In this document: piece after piece, positions 1-8,634 of the stretch | How positions within the stretch are numbered: the stretch's first letter is position 1 | Layout of the letters: every line of letters begins with the position of its first letter | DNA from: Pseudomonadota bacterium | GTDB lineage: Bacteria; Pseudomonadota; Gammaproteobacteria; Burkholderiales; Burkholderiaceae_C | Direction of reading: 5' to 3' | Assembly (NCBI GenBank): GCA_019351955.1 | Contig: JABBOE010000002.1 | Location: 1-64,000, forward strand | DNA: 64,000 nucleotides | Made by a program: the position numbers and the translations under genes | The notes under the pieces: model-generated | Seen by the model: only the letters and a program-made list of their open reading frames with translations | What the model was told of the DNA's origin: nothing | The model's database searches: none

Positions 1-14
1 ATCTCTGTGCTCCT

Positions 15-50
15 GTCTCAATCCCCGTAGGGAGGGAGGCATCCATCACA
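15..50. CRISPR. Possible terminal CRISPR repeat (single copy visible, array would lie left of the window)
   Basis: GTCTCAATCCCCGTAGGGAGGGAGGCATCCATCAC; the reverse complement ends in CCCTACGGGGATTGAGAC, resembling the 3' end of many type I/III repeats (small CCC/GGG stem plus GATTGAAAC-like tail). Only one copy is in the window. Confidence 0.3.
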
Positions 51-124
51 TCTCCATCTGAAAGAAATGCTGGTGGGTGGTGCGCGGGCGCGAGAGGGCG
101 ATAGGGGCGAACGCCGCGATCCGT

Positions 125-1993
125 TCAGGCCCCGAGCCAAGTTCGGCGCAGCCGTCGGGCGGCTGCGCTTGGTTTGTCGGCCAGGACGAGTTGCACCGCT
201 CCTGGCGCGGGTGCCGGGAGCGGTGCCTGGAGTTCGACCAGGCGTGCATCGCGCATGGCGTGCACCTTCCACACGCTGCCTTGCCTGGCGCGCGCGTACA
301 TGCGCTTGAGCGTCTCGGGGTTGGCCCGCTGGCCGTTGACTGCCAGCACGATGTCTTCGGGCGCAAGCCCCGCGTGCTGTGACCACGAATCGGTCAGCAC
401 TTGGCGCACCTTGGGCCATCCTTGCGCATCGTCCAACCGCAAGCCCAGGCTGGAGAGGGCGTCAGGCTCTGCGCGGGTCCAACGCACACCGGCAGCGGCC
501 AACAAGCGCTCCAGCGGCAGTTCGTGCAACCCCTCCACGTGGCGCGCGAAAAAGGCGCGCAAGTCCAGTCCGGTGGCTTCGTGCACCAGCGCGGGAAGCG
601 CATCTTCGGGAACGCCATGCTGGCTCAGCGGCGCTTGCGGGTGGCCATAGCGGCGCCACAAGAGTCGCATGACATCGTCCAAGGTGCGGCGGCTGCGGGT
701 GCGCAAGGTCAGGTCCAGAGCGAGAGCAAACAAGCTGCCAAGGACGTAGTAACTGACGCTGGAGTTGGGGGTGTTTTCGTCGGGCCGATAGAACTTGATC
801 CATGCGTCGAAGCTTGCCTCGGTCAGACTTTGCACGCGACGACCCGGCGTGCCCTGCACGGCATTGATCGCGCGACCGAGCAAGTCCAGGTATTGCTGTG
901 GCGTGATCAGATCGGCGCGGCGCAAGACGAGGTCGTCGTAGTAGGACGTAAAACCCTCGAAGAGCCAGAGCAGGCCCGTCGTGTTTTCGCGTTCCAGATC
1001 ATACGGGGTGAGGGCTTGCGGCCGGATCCGCTTGACATTCCAGGCGTGAAAATACTCATGGCTGCAAAGCCCCAGGAATTGCCGGTACCCTGCACTGCGC
1101 TGCGCTGACTCGGAAGGGTGGGGTAGATCGGACTCGCTGCAGATCAGGGCAGTGCTTGATGCATGCTCCAGGCCACCATAGCCGTTCGCACTGGGCGCCA
1201 CCAAAAATGAATAACGCGCAAACGGCGCGCGTGGCCGTTCTGGCTCGAACAGGGCGATCTCAGTCTCGCAGATGCGCCGCAAGTCCGCTGCCAGCCGGCG
1301 CGTGTCGATCTGGTCGTGCAGCCGATCGGCATGTGCAATGACCATTTCGTGCGGCGTGCCATGTGCGCGAAAACGCAGGCGTAGAAGCAGTCCAATCTCG
1401 AATGGGTGGTCGATCAGCTCGTTGTAGTTGCCCGCTTGGTAAAAGCCGAAACCACGCGCGTCCACGTCCACCGCAGCAAGCGCGGTGGCGACGCTCCAGT
1501 CGGGTTGCTGGGCCGGAGGCTCGACGCACAGCGTATGCGGCAAATGTTCATGTCCAGCCGCGGCCAGGAGCACGCTGGACGGATTGAAAAAGGCGCGCGA
1601 GGCGTCCAGAAATGCAGTGCGCACCGAAGCATCACGCGCATAGACCGTCCAGCGCAGAAGCAAGGCACCCTTGCAAGGCGCAGCGCGCCAGCGGTTCTTT
1701 GCCAGTTTGCGCAGCGCCACCGGCCTGCCCTTGCACATGGCCTCGACGCGCAGTACATGCCGGGCGAACTCGCGTACTAAGTAGCTCCCGGCAATCCACA
1801 CCGGGAGCCAGAGAAGTTGGCCATCAGGATCGGGATCGGCGAGTTCGAGGTCCACGGCGAACAGATGGGCATGCTGTGCATCCATGCGTATGGTGTAGGC
1901 GGGGCCAGCCCGCTGAGGCAGCGATGAGGACAGGGGTGGCCGGCTGGATCGCGCATCGCGGGCCTTTTTGTGCGCACGGGCGGGTATGGTCAT
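125..1993 (-). CDS. M61 family metallopeptidase with C-terminal PDZ domain
   Basis: Long ORF; HEYFH (HExxH) zinc motif in 'CSHEYFHAWNVKRIRP'; PDZ-like C-terminus 'AGLAPEDIVLAVNGQ'. Start set at internal MTIPARAHKK. Confidence 0.87.
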   Translation of the reverse strand: MTIPARAHKKARDARSSRPPLSSSLPQRAGPAYTIRMDAQHAHLFAVDLELADPDPDGQLLWLPVWIAGSYLVREFARHVLRVEAMCKGRPVALRKLAKNRWRAAPCKGALLLRWTVYARDASVRTAFLDASRAFFNPSSVLLAAAGHEHLPHTLCVEPPAQQPDWSVATALAAVDVDARGFGFYQAGNYNELIDHPFEIGLLLRLRFRAHGTPHEMVIAHADRLHDQIDTRRLAADLRRICETEIALFEPERPRAPFARYSFLVAPSANGYGGLEHASSTALICSESDLPHPSESAQRSAGYRQFLGLCSHEYFHAWNVKRIRPQALTPYDLERENTTGLLWLFEGFTSYYDDLVLRRADLITPQQYLDLLGRAINAVQGTPGRRVQSLTEASFDAWIKFYRPDENTPNSSVSYYVLGSLFALALDLTLRTRSRRTLDDVMRLLWRRYGHPQAPLSQHGVPEDALPALVHEATGLDLRAFFARHVEGLHELPLERLLAAAGVRWTRAEPDALSSLGLRLDDAQGWPKVRQVLTDSWSQHAGLAPEDIVLAVNGQRANPETLKRMYARARQGSVWKVHAMRDARLVELQAPLPAPAPGAVQLVLADKPSAAARRLRRTWLGA

Positions 1994-2175
1994 ATTCAGA
2001 GGAGCGATGCTTCGGGGGCGGGATGGGGTGGCGCGACGCTGGGCTGATTGTGCTGGCTGCGCCGCGCCAATGCGCGACAAATTTGCCGAGGACTCATATG
2101 GGGCGCGCCCTGTCCTGGAAAGGGCACGCTCCATGCTAATCTGCCAGCACCTAATAAAATACGACGAGGGAAACT

Positions 2176-2967
2176 GTGGAACGCGACGTGTTCAGCGAAA
2201 TTGCCATCCATGCTGGCTCCGGTTCTCCTTCGCTCGTCTACCAGCCCCAGGTGCAATACCCTGGCGGCGAGATTGTCGGCCTCGAAGTGCTGTTTCGCTG
2301 GCGTGCCGACACGGCCCCCAAGCGCCATTCGCCGCTGACGTTCCTGCCGCGCCTGTCGCCGTCGCAGACCAGTGAATTGTTCTTCTGGGTGGTTGACGAG
2401 GCGGTGTCGGAGGCGAGGGTGCTGTCGAACTGGACGGGGTGGCGCGGCTACGTGTCCGTGAACATTGAAGCGGACCAGCTTGGCGACCCCGACCTGGTTC
2501 GCCGCATTGATCAGGTTCTGCAGCGCAACCAGTGGCCGGCGGGGCGCCTGATCATGGAAGTCACCGAACGCCGTCCGATACCGGTATTCCCGAGCGTGCT
2601 GCGCAACATCAACGCTCTGCACCAGGCGGGCATCCTGATTGCAATGGACGATTTTGGCGAAGGCTACGCCTCCTTCGAATACCTCAAACGCTTGAGCCCT
2701 GCGCACATCAAGATTCCCGCGGGATTCACGACAGAACTGAAGTCGGACCTGCGCAACCAGGAAATTGTGCGCTCGCTTGTCGCCCTGGCCCAGCGGCTGA
2801 ACATCAAGGTCGTGGCCGAAGGCGTCGAATCGGCCGACAATGCCGAGGCTTTGCACAATCTCGGCTTGAGCGTGATGCAGGGCTACCTGTTTGGAGAGCC
2901 CCGCGAACTGGAAGATTGGGCGCAGTTCCTCAAGCAAACCGGCAAGATCGCCACAACCCCAGCCTAG
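2176..2967 (+). CDS. Stand-alone EAL-domain protein (putative c-di-GMP phosphodiesterase)
   Basis: EVL-type EAL signature 'GLEVLFRW', 'SVNIE', 'MEVTE', 'MDDFGEGYASFEYLKRL', 'AEGVES', 'MQGYLFGEP'; GTG start. Confidence 0.87.
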   Translation: MERDVFSEIAIHAGSGSPSLVYQPQVQYPGGEIVGLEVLFRWRADTAPKRHSPLTFLPRLSPSQTSELFFWVVDEAVSEARVLSNWTGWRGYVSVNIEADQLGDPDLVRRIDQVLQRNQWPAGRLIMEVTERRPIPVFPSVLRNINALHQAGILIAMDDFGEGYASFEYLKRLSPAHIKIPAGFTTELKSDLRNQEIVRSLVALAQRLNIKVVAEGVESADNAEALHNLGLSVMQGYLFGEPRELEDWAQFLKQTGKIATTPA

Positions 2968-2986
2968 GCCCTGGTTGACATGGAAT

Positions 2987-3841
2987 TCAGCTCCGGCATG
3001 CGGCCTGCAGCAGCGCGTCGAAACCCGGATACGTGGCGGGCGTAATGGCGGTCTTGATCGTAGTCCCGCTGCGTGACCTACCCTCTCGAAGCGCCGCAGT
3101 GAAACCGGGCACGTCGCGTACCCAACTGCTGCCAAGCAGCGTCACACCTCGCGCGAACAACGCATCGGGAAGGCATGCGGCGGTGGGTCCGATGAGCGCC
3201 AGTCGCCGTGCATTGCCACAGACCTCGAGCATGGCGTCGAGCGTATTGTTGAGGAGGATTGTGCCGGTCGACACCACCTTGTTGCACGTTCGCAGCGCGT
3301 TGCGGTCGGTGGTTACGCTGTAGCCTGGGTGAGCACCCGCGAGTTCCGGCCTCAGTTCGACGACCGTAATCTTCGCGCCCCGATCCCGAATGGGCGACAG
3401 CAGCGATGTGAACAGGCCGATCATGCCGATGGCGTCGCCAGGCTGCGGATCGAGTTCGCCGATCGAGTCCGTGCTTGCAGGTGGGCAATATCCGGCGCGC
3501 TGGTAAAGGCTGCAAGTGAGGGCGTTGGCTGCCGCGAAACCGAGGGCACGGGCCATGGCGTCGCCGTGCGCGTAGCCTTGCGCCAAGGCAAGGGCATCGG
3601 CGCCGACCAGCCCCGGCGCGCGTGCCTGCGCATGCAGGCGCGCAAGAGCGCCATCGAACAGCGCATAGGACATGCCCAGTGCTCCATCCTCGAGTTCCAC
3701 AGCGCAGAACTCGCCACGGTTGTCCGGCCCCTGTGCAGGCAGGGGCTGTGGAGGCAGGTGCAACGCGCGCACACGCGGCACCTTCACGGCCTGTGCGAAG
3801 CGTCCAAGCTGCTGGAGATAGGCGTGGGCGAAGGTCGTCAT
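2987..3841 (-). CDS. DUF364 (putative heavy-metal chelation / Rossmann-like domain) protein
   Basis: C-terminal 'DAIGMIGLFTSLLSPIRDRGAKITVVELRPE...STGTILLNNTLDAML' typical of DUF364; start MTTFAHAYL just downstream of the VWA gene stop. Confidence 0.7.
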   Translation of the reverse strand: MTTFAHAYLQQLGRFAQAVKVPRVRALHLPPQPLPAQGPDNRGEFCAVELEDGALGMSYALFDGALARLHAQARAPGLVGADALALAQGYAHGDAMARALGFAAANALTCSLYQRAGYCPPASTDSIGELDPQPGDAIGMIGLFTSLLSPIRDRGAKITVVELRPELAGAHPGYSVTTDRNALRTCNKVVSTGTILLNNTLDAMLEVCGNARRLALIGPTAACLPDALFARGVTLLGSSWVRDVPGFTAALREGRSRSGTTIKTAITPATYPGFDALLQAACRS

Positions 3842-3857
3842 GCGTGTCGTTGCGAGT

Positions 3858-5414
3858 TCAATGCTGACCTGGCGGCGCGCATACGGCGCGCGAGGCGGCA
3901 TCCCCGGGCAGTGTCGCGTTCGCATTTTCCGCACTGCGCAACGCGGCTGGAAAGTACATCGCGGTCAGGCGCTGCGAATGGACCGGAGCATCGGCATTGT
4001 GGCCGCCGAGCCGACGCCAGTCCCGTACCCAGTGGATGGCATCTGCGATTTCAAGAAAACCGATGGTCTCGCGGTCGCCCACGAGCACGCCTTGCACCCG
4101 AAGCCCCTGCTCGGCCTTGATGGCGCGTAACCGGTTGACCACAGGCGATGTGGCGCCGAATTCGCCGTCGCTTGCGATCAGCAAGTCGGCCTGCCGCCAT
4201 TGTTGCTGCGTGAGCCGATCCATTGCACGCTCCAGGGGGCCGCTGATCTCGGTGCCGCCATGGAAGGCTTGGCTGAGAATGCTCGTCAGCCGCGCGATGC
4301 CGTTGACGTCAAAGCCCAATTCGCATTCCTGGATCTCATCCAAGCCCCCGAAGGCAAACACATGGCAAGCGCGGCCCTGCGCATGCGCAGTGCGCATGGC
4401 CTCAAGCACCACGGCCTTCGCCACGGCCTCGGCTCCGCCTTGCATGGAGCCCGAGGTGTCCACGCAAACAAGGATGGGACCCATGGCCAAGCGCGGCGCG
4501 CGGGACGGTTGATGGCTGGGGCGTCGCGCGCGCCTGGCGTGGTCCGTCTCGACGGCGATGCGTCCGGCATCCTCGAAGGTCAGGAGTGTGCGTTCGGCGC
4601 GGCGGGCGTGCCAGACGAGGCGAAGCAGGGGGTGGTTGAGCAGCATGGCTTCGGCTGGCAACATGCGCGCGATGCGGTCCGAAGGCTGGACTCCGACGGT
4701 TTCGCCGGGCAAGTCGGGGACGGGTGCCTGGGGGCGGGCTGCGTCCGCCACATCCACCGTCTCCGCGTTGGCAACGGCTGTCTGTGCAAGCGCGTCGGGC
4801 TCGTCAGTCGGGCATGCGCGCCCGAGACGTCGGATCAAGGCGGCGAGTTCGGGCGCGCGATCCAGCAGACGGCGGATGCGCAGCACGTCCTGCCAGCCCG
4901 CACTGCGCAGCACACCGTGAAGCGCGTCCCACTGCATGGTCTTGTCGCCGTCGGGCCACAGACCCAGCACGTCAATCAACTCGTTGATCTCGCCGGAGCG
5001 CTGGCTCCAGTCCGCATGGAAAGCCGCGATGGCCATCGCCACTGCCGCTTCTTCGCTCGCGCCGCGGTCGCGGTAATCCACGATGAGATCGAGCTGAACG
5101 AGCGCGCTCATCAACACGGCTTGGGCCAGTTCAGGCTGATTCGCGCACAGGCGTGGGAGCTCCAGTGATTGCATCGCATCGAGCAGCGCGCGGGCAATGG
5201 TCGGAGCAGGCCAGGTCAAGGATGCGGCATCGGTCCCAACCCCGGCGATCAGCGCTTGCCGAAGCGTCGTCAGGCTACCCAGTCGTGGCTCCACGTCGCC
5301 CAGCGCGTTACTGAGTGCGCCGAGCCACATCGGACGTGGCAGCGCGTCTATTGCGGCAAGACGCTGCTCGGCGCTGGCGAACAGCATGGGGCAGGGGGCG
5401 ACCGGGCTGCTCAT
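3858..5414 (-). CDS. VWA domain protein (ViaA/CoxE-like)
   Basis: MIDAS motif DTSGS in 'GPILVCVDTSGSMQGG'; adjacent to a RavA/MoxR AAA+ ATPase. Confidence 0.8.
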   Translation of the reverse strand: MSSPVAPCPMLFASAEQRLAAIDALPRPMWLGALSNALGDVEPRLGSLTTLRQALIAGVGTDAASLTWPAPTIARALLDAMQSLELPRLCANQPELAQAVLMSALVQLDLIVDYRDRGASEEAAVAMAIAAFHADWSQRSGEINELIDVLGLWPDGDKTMQWDALHGVLRSAGWQDVLRIRRLLDRAPELAALIRRLGRACPTDEPDALAQTAVANAETVDVADAARPQAPVPDLPGETVGVQPSDRIARMLPAEAMLLNHPLLRLVWHARRAERTLLTFEDAGRIAVETDHARRARRPSHQPSRAPRLAMGPILVCVDTSGSMQGGAEAVAKAVVLEAMRTAHAQGRACHVFAFGGLDEIQECELGFDVNGIARLTSILSQAFHGGTEISGPLERAMDRLTQQQWRQADLLIASDGEFGATSPVVNRLRAIKAEQGLRVQGVLVGDRETIGFLEIADAIHWVRDWRRLGGHNADAPVHSQRLTAMYFPAALRSAENANATLPGDAASRAVCAPPGQH

Positions 5415-5437
5415 AGGCCAGGCGTTCGCTGCAGCTT

Positions 5438-6883
5438 TCAGGCGTCCACGAGGGGCTCGTGTTGCACAGGCACAGGTTCCGCGTCTTCAGCCGCGCCGAG
5501 TGGGAGGCGGGGAAGGGCAGCAAAGCCGGCACGAGCCTGCAATGCGCGCGAGCGCAGCTGTGCAATGATCGCCTCGGTGGCTTGCAGGTTGCTCTGCGCA
5601 GCCTTCAGTTGTTTGGCATCCAGCCATAGTGCGGCCCTGGCGTAGGTCTCCAGGTCACGCTCCACGCAAACCAGCTCCTGGGCATAGCCGTCGATGCGCC
5701 AGATGAGTTCATCGATCTGACGGGTGCGAGCCGCGATATGCAGGGGCCCATAGCGGCGTCGGCGGCTGGCCGTCATGCGCGGGGCCGCAGCACCGCCCTT
5801 GGCATCACCGACTTCCGCCGCCAGTTCGGCAGACGAAAAGCGAAGCCGTCCGGTTTCGTCATAATCAAGATCATTTGCCTGTTGCTCGACTAGCAGTTGG
5901 GCTTCGAACGCCTGCACGATGCGCATGAGCCGCGGAGGCGACCAGGCGTCATGCACGCCAAGGCGTGTTTGCAGCCACTGCAGCACGCGGGACTGGCCAG
6001 CGGCGTCGGGTGCGGTGCACCAGGGCAAAAGAAGCAGGTCCCAGACAGCCACGGCGGACCGCCCTTCCGAGGCCGCCACAATGCGCAGCAGCCAGACGAT
6101 TTTGACCCAGCGGCGGTCCGACACCGTTACACCCTCTTGAGCCAGGTGTGCGTGCAAGGCGGCAAGGACTTGCGTGACGTCTTCGGGCAGCGCGACACTT
6201 GAGGCGGCGCGCTGCAGTGCAGTGATCTCGCGGGCGCTCACACGAAGCCCCAATGGGGGATCGTGCCAAGGCGTTGCCGGGTCGAGTTGCAGCAGACGCA
6301 CGAAGCCCTCGGCGCTGACAGGTTGGACCTGCAGGCGCATGAGAAAACGGTCGAAAAATGCCTCGGCCACTTCGTCTTCAGGCACGGAATTGGTGGCGCC
6401 AATGACGCTGATCAGCGGGCAGCGCTGGCGGCCCGCGCCATTGTCGAACTCACGCTCGTTGAGTAGTGTCAGCAGAGCGTTGAGGATGGCGCTGTTGGCC
6501 TTGAAGACTTCATCGATGAAGGCGATATGTGCTTCGGGAAGAAAGCCGGCGGTGTGGCGTTCGTAACGATCCTGCTCGAGCGCGCGGATGGACAGCGGGC
6601 CAAACAGTTCCTCCGGCACGGAAAAGCGGGTGAGCAGCCGCTCAAAGTACCGCGCACCACGGAAGAGCAAATGCAAGCGACGCGCCAACTCGCTTTTGGC
6701 GGTGCCGGGCGGACCGATGAGCAAAGCGTGCTCACCGGCAAGCGCGGCCAGCAAGCAAAGCCGGCCGACACGTCCGCGCTCCACCAGACCGGCATCGAGC
6801 GCAGGTAGAAGCACGGTCAGGGACTGCCGAAGATCGGCTACGCAATCTTCATGCTGGTACGGCGCTGAAGTGGATGGGTCCAC
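5438..6883 (-). CDS. MoxR/RavA-like AAA+ ATPase
   Basis: Walker A GPPGTAKSELARRL, Walker B AFIDEVFK, 'NALLTLLNEREFDNG'; operon with VWA gene. Confidence 0.85.
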   Translation of the reverse strand: MDPSTSAPYQHEDCVADLRQSLTVLLPALDAGLVERGRVGRLCLLAALAGEHALLIGPPGTAKSELARRLHLLFRGARYFERLLTRFSVPEELFGPLSIRALEQDRYERHTAGFLPEAHIAFIDEVFKANSAILNALLTLLNEREFDNGAGRQRCPLISVIGATNSVPEDEVAEAFFDRFLMRLQVQPVSAEGFVRLLQLDPATPWHDPPLGLRVSAREITALQRAASSVALPEDVTQVLAALHAHLAQEGVTVSDRRWVKIVWLLRIVAASEGRSAVAVWDLLLLPWCTAPDAAGQSRVLQWLQTRLGVHDAWSPPRLMRIVQAFEAQLLVEQQANDLDYDETGRLRFSSAELAAEVGDAKGGAAAPRMTASRRRRYGPLHIAARTRQIDELIWRIDGYAQELVCVERDLETYARAALWLDAKQLKAAQSNLQATEAIIAQLRSRALQARAGFAALPRLPLGAAEDAEPVPVQHEPLVDA

Positions 6884-6982
6884 GGTAAATCCGCATGGCG
6901 GAATGTTTATGCGCCAATCGTATCAGCGCCCTGTGGTCCCTTCCGTCGCGCGATCCACGATGCTCATCGATGCCGTCTGCGC

Positions 6983-7645
6983 TCAACCCAAATGCTTGGC
7001 GAAAAAGGCGAGGCTGCGCTCCAGGGCGAGTTTGGCACTCGGCGCGTCAAAGCTGGCGCGGGCGTCGCAGTTGAAGCCATGGTCGGCGTCGTAGACGTAG
7101 AACTCGGCCTCGGGGTTGGCGCGGCGCACGGCTTCGCGGTCAGCTTCGCTGATATGAGCATCCTTCAAGCCATAATGAAACAGCAATGCAGCGCGCGCCT
7201 TCTCGCCGATGAGCTGCGCGTTGCGCCCACCGTAGTAGCTCACCGCCGGAAGGCCAAGGCGTGTGGCTGACAAGTAGGTCACGCTGCCCCCCCAGCAATA
7301 GCCGACCACGCCCACTTTGCCGGCGCTGGCGATGGCCTTCGCGGCCGCGTCCACGCTCGCCACCGCACGGTCGAAGCCAAGCGCGCCGACAAGCTCCAGG
7401 CCCTTTTGCATGCCGGCTTGGTCATAGCCCAGTTCCACGCCTTTTTCGATCGGATCAAACACTGCCGGGGCGATGGCGGTGTAGCCAGCCTGCGCGTATT
7501 TATCAGCGACGCTGCGAATGTGCGCGTTGACACCGAAGATTTCCTGCATCACAACGATACCGCCTTTGGGCTTTCCGGCCGGTTCGGCCAGATAGGCGCT
7601 CAAACGTTGTCCATCCGTGGTGTGAAGTTCAATGGTCTTGCCCAT
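6983..7645 (-). CDS. Dienelactone hydrolase family protein
   Basis: 'GYCWGGSVTYL' nucleophile Cys, 'IVVMQEIFGVNAHIR', 'YDADHGFNCD'. Confidence 0.88.
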   Translation of the reverse strand: MGKTIELHTTDGQRLSAYLAEPAGKPKGGIVVMQEIFGVNAHIRSVADKYAQAGYTAIAPAVFDPIEKGVELGYDQAGMQKGLELVGALGFDRAVASVDAAAKAIASAGKVGVVGYCWGGSVTYLSATRLGLPAVSYYGGRNAQLIGEKARAALLFHYGLKDAHISEADREAVRRANPEAEFYVYDADHGFNCDARASFDAPSAKLALERSLAFFAKHLG

Positions 7646-7737
7646 ATCGAGAGATCTCCGTCATGTTGACGCCCGCACGACGCGGGACCAGGTCGAGTAT
7701 TCTCGCGGCCTGCGCGAATGTGTGCAGATGTCACGCT

Positions 7738-8634
7738 TCAAGACCTCGTGTCCAGCACGTTTTGCGCACAGTCCAAAGCCTTGCGCGTGTAACCGTCACC
7801 GAACAGCAAAGCGTGGTTGAGCAGGTGGTAGAGCTGGTACAGCGACCGGCGCCGCGCGTATCCCGGGTGTAACGGGTAACGTGTGCGGTAGGCGGCCCAA
7901 AAGCGCGAAGGCGGATTGCCAAACAGCTCCACCATCGCGAGTTCAGCCTCGGCATCGGAGTGACTGACAGCCGGATCGAAGATGACGGGGGCGCCTGCAG
8001 CATCCATCGCCCAGTTACCGCTCCAGAGGTCGCCATGAATCAGACTGGGGCGTGGCATATGGCCATCCGCGAACAAAGCGGGCAAGGCGTCGCACACAGC
8101 ACCGACCGCCCTCACGAGAGCCGGGCACGCGGCGCGCGACATGAGCCGTTGGCGCATCGCATCAAGGCGCATGTCGCGCCAAAAGGCGATCCAGCAGCGG
8201 GCATGGTCGCTGTGCGTCCAGGCATTGACCTGTACGGTGGCGCCAAGAAAATTTGCTTCGCCCCAGCCGAAGCGGTCTTGCGGTTGCGCGTGCATGGTCG
8301 CCAGTTGCTCGCCAAATCGCGCACCGCAGCCGGCGTCGGCGGGCCTCAGATCGAGCCACTCCAGCGCCAGTAGCGAACCCCCGGAAGGCAGGTCTGCGAG
8401 CGCCGCAATCGTAGGCGTGCGGATGCTCCCATTGGCGGCAAGAGCGCGCAGGCCGACGGCCTCGGCGTGGAGCATCGCGGCGCGGTCTTCGGGTGCCGTT
8501 TTGAGAAACAGTCGAAGACCTTCCTGATCGCGCGCCAGCCAGGTTTCGCAAAAGCTGCCGGAGTGCAGCGGGCGTAGGGTCCAGGCCCCGCCGAATGCGG
8601 CGCGCAGCGCGTCGCAAATGGCCACAGTGGTCAT
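7738..8634 (-). CDS. Fructosamine kinase family protein
   Basis: '[14 protein letters not shown]', '[24 protein letters not shown]' motifs. Confidence 0.85.
   Translation of the reverse strand: MTTVAICDALRAAFGGAWTLRPLHSGSFCETWLARDQEGLRLFLKTAPEDRAAMLHAEAVGLRALAANGSIRTPTIAALADLPSGGSLLALEWLDLRPADAGCGARFGEQLATMHAQPQDRFGWGEANFLGATVQVNAWTHSDHARCWIAFWRDMRLDAMRQRLMSRAACPALVRAVGAVCDALPALFADGHMPRPSLIHGDLWSGNWAMDAAGAPVIFDPAVSHSDAEAELAMVELFGNPPSRFWAAYRTRYPLHPGYARRRSLYQLYHLLNHALLFGDGYTRKALDCAQNVLDTRS

Noticed and set aside
18-419. Minus-strand ORF of 133 aa and overlapping ORFs at the left edge
   Set aside because: Arg/Pro-rich shadow ORFs overlapping the M61 peptidase gene; no recognisable domain.
1996-3135. 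379-aa minus ORF opposite the EAL gene
   Set aside because: Antisense shadow of the EAL-domain CDS, composition typical of high-GC spurious frames.
3329-5168. Long plus-strand ORFs (263 aa, 322 aa) opposite DUF364/VWA genes
   Set aside because: Antisense to well-supported genes; no motifs.
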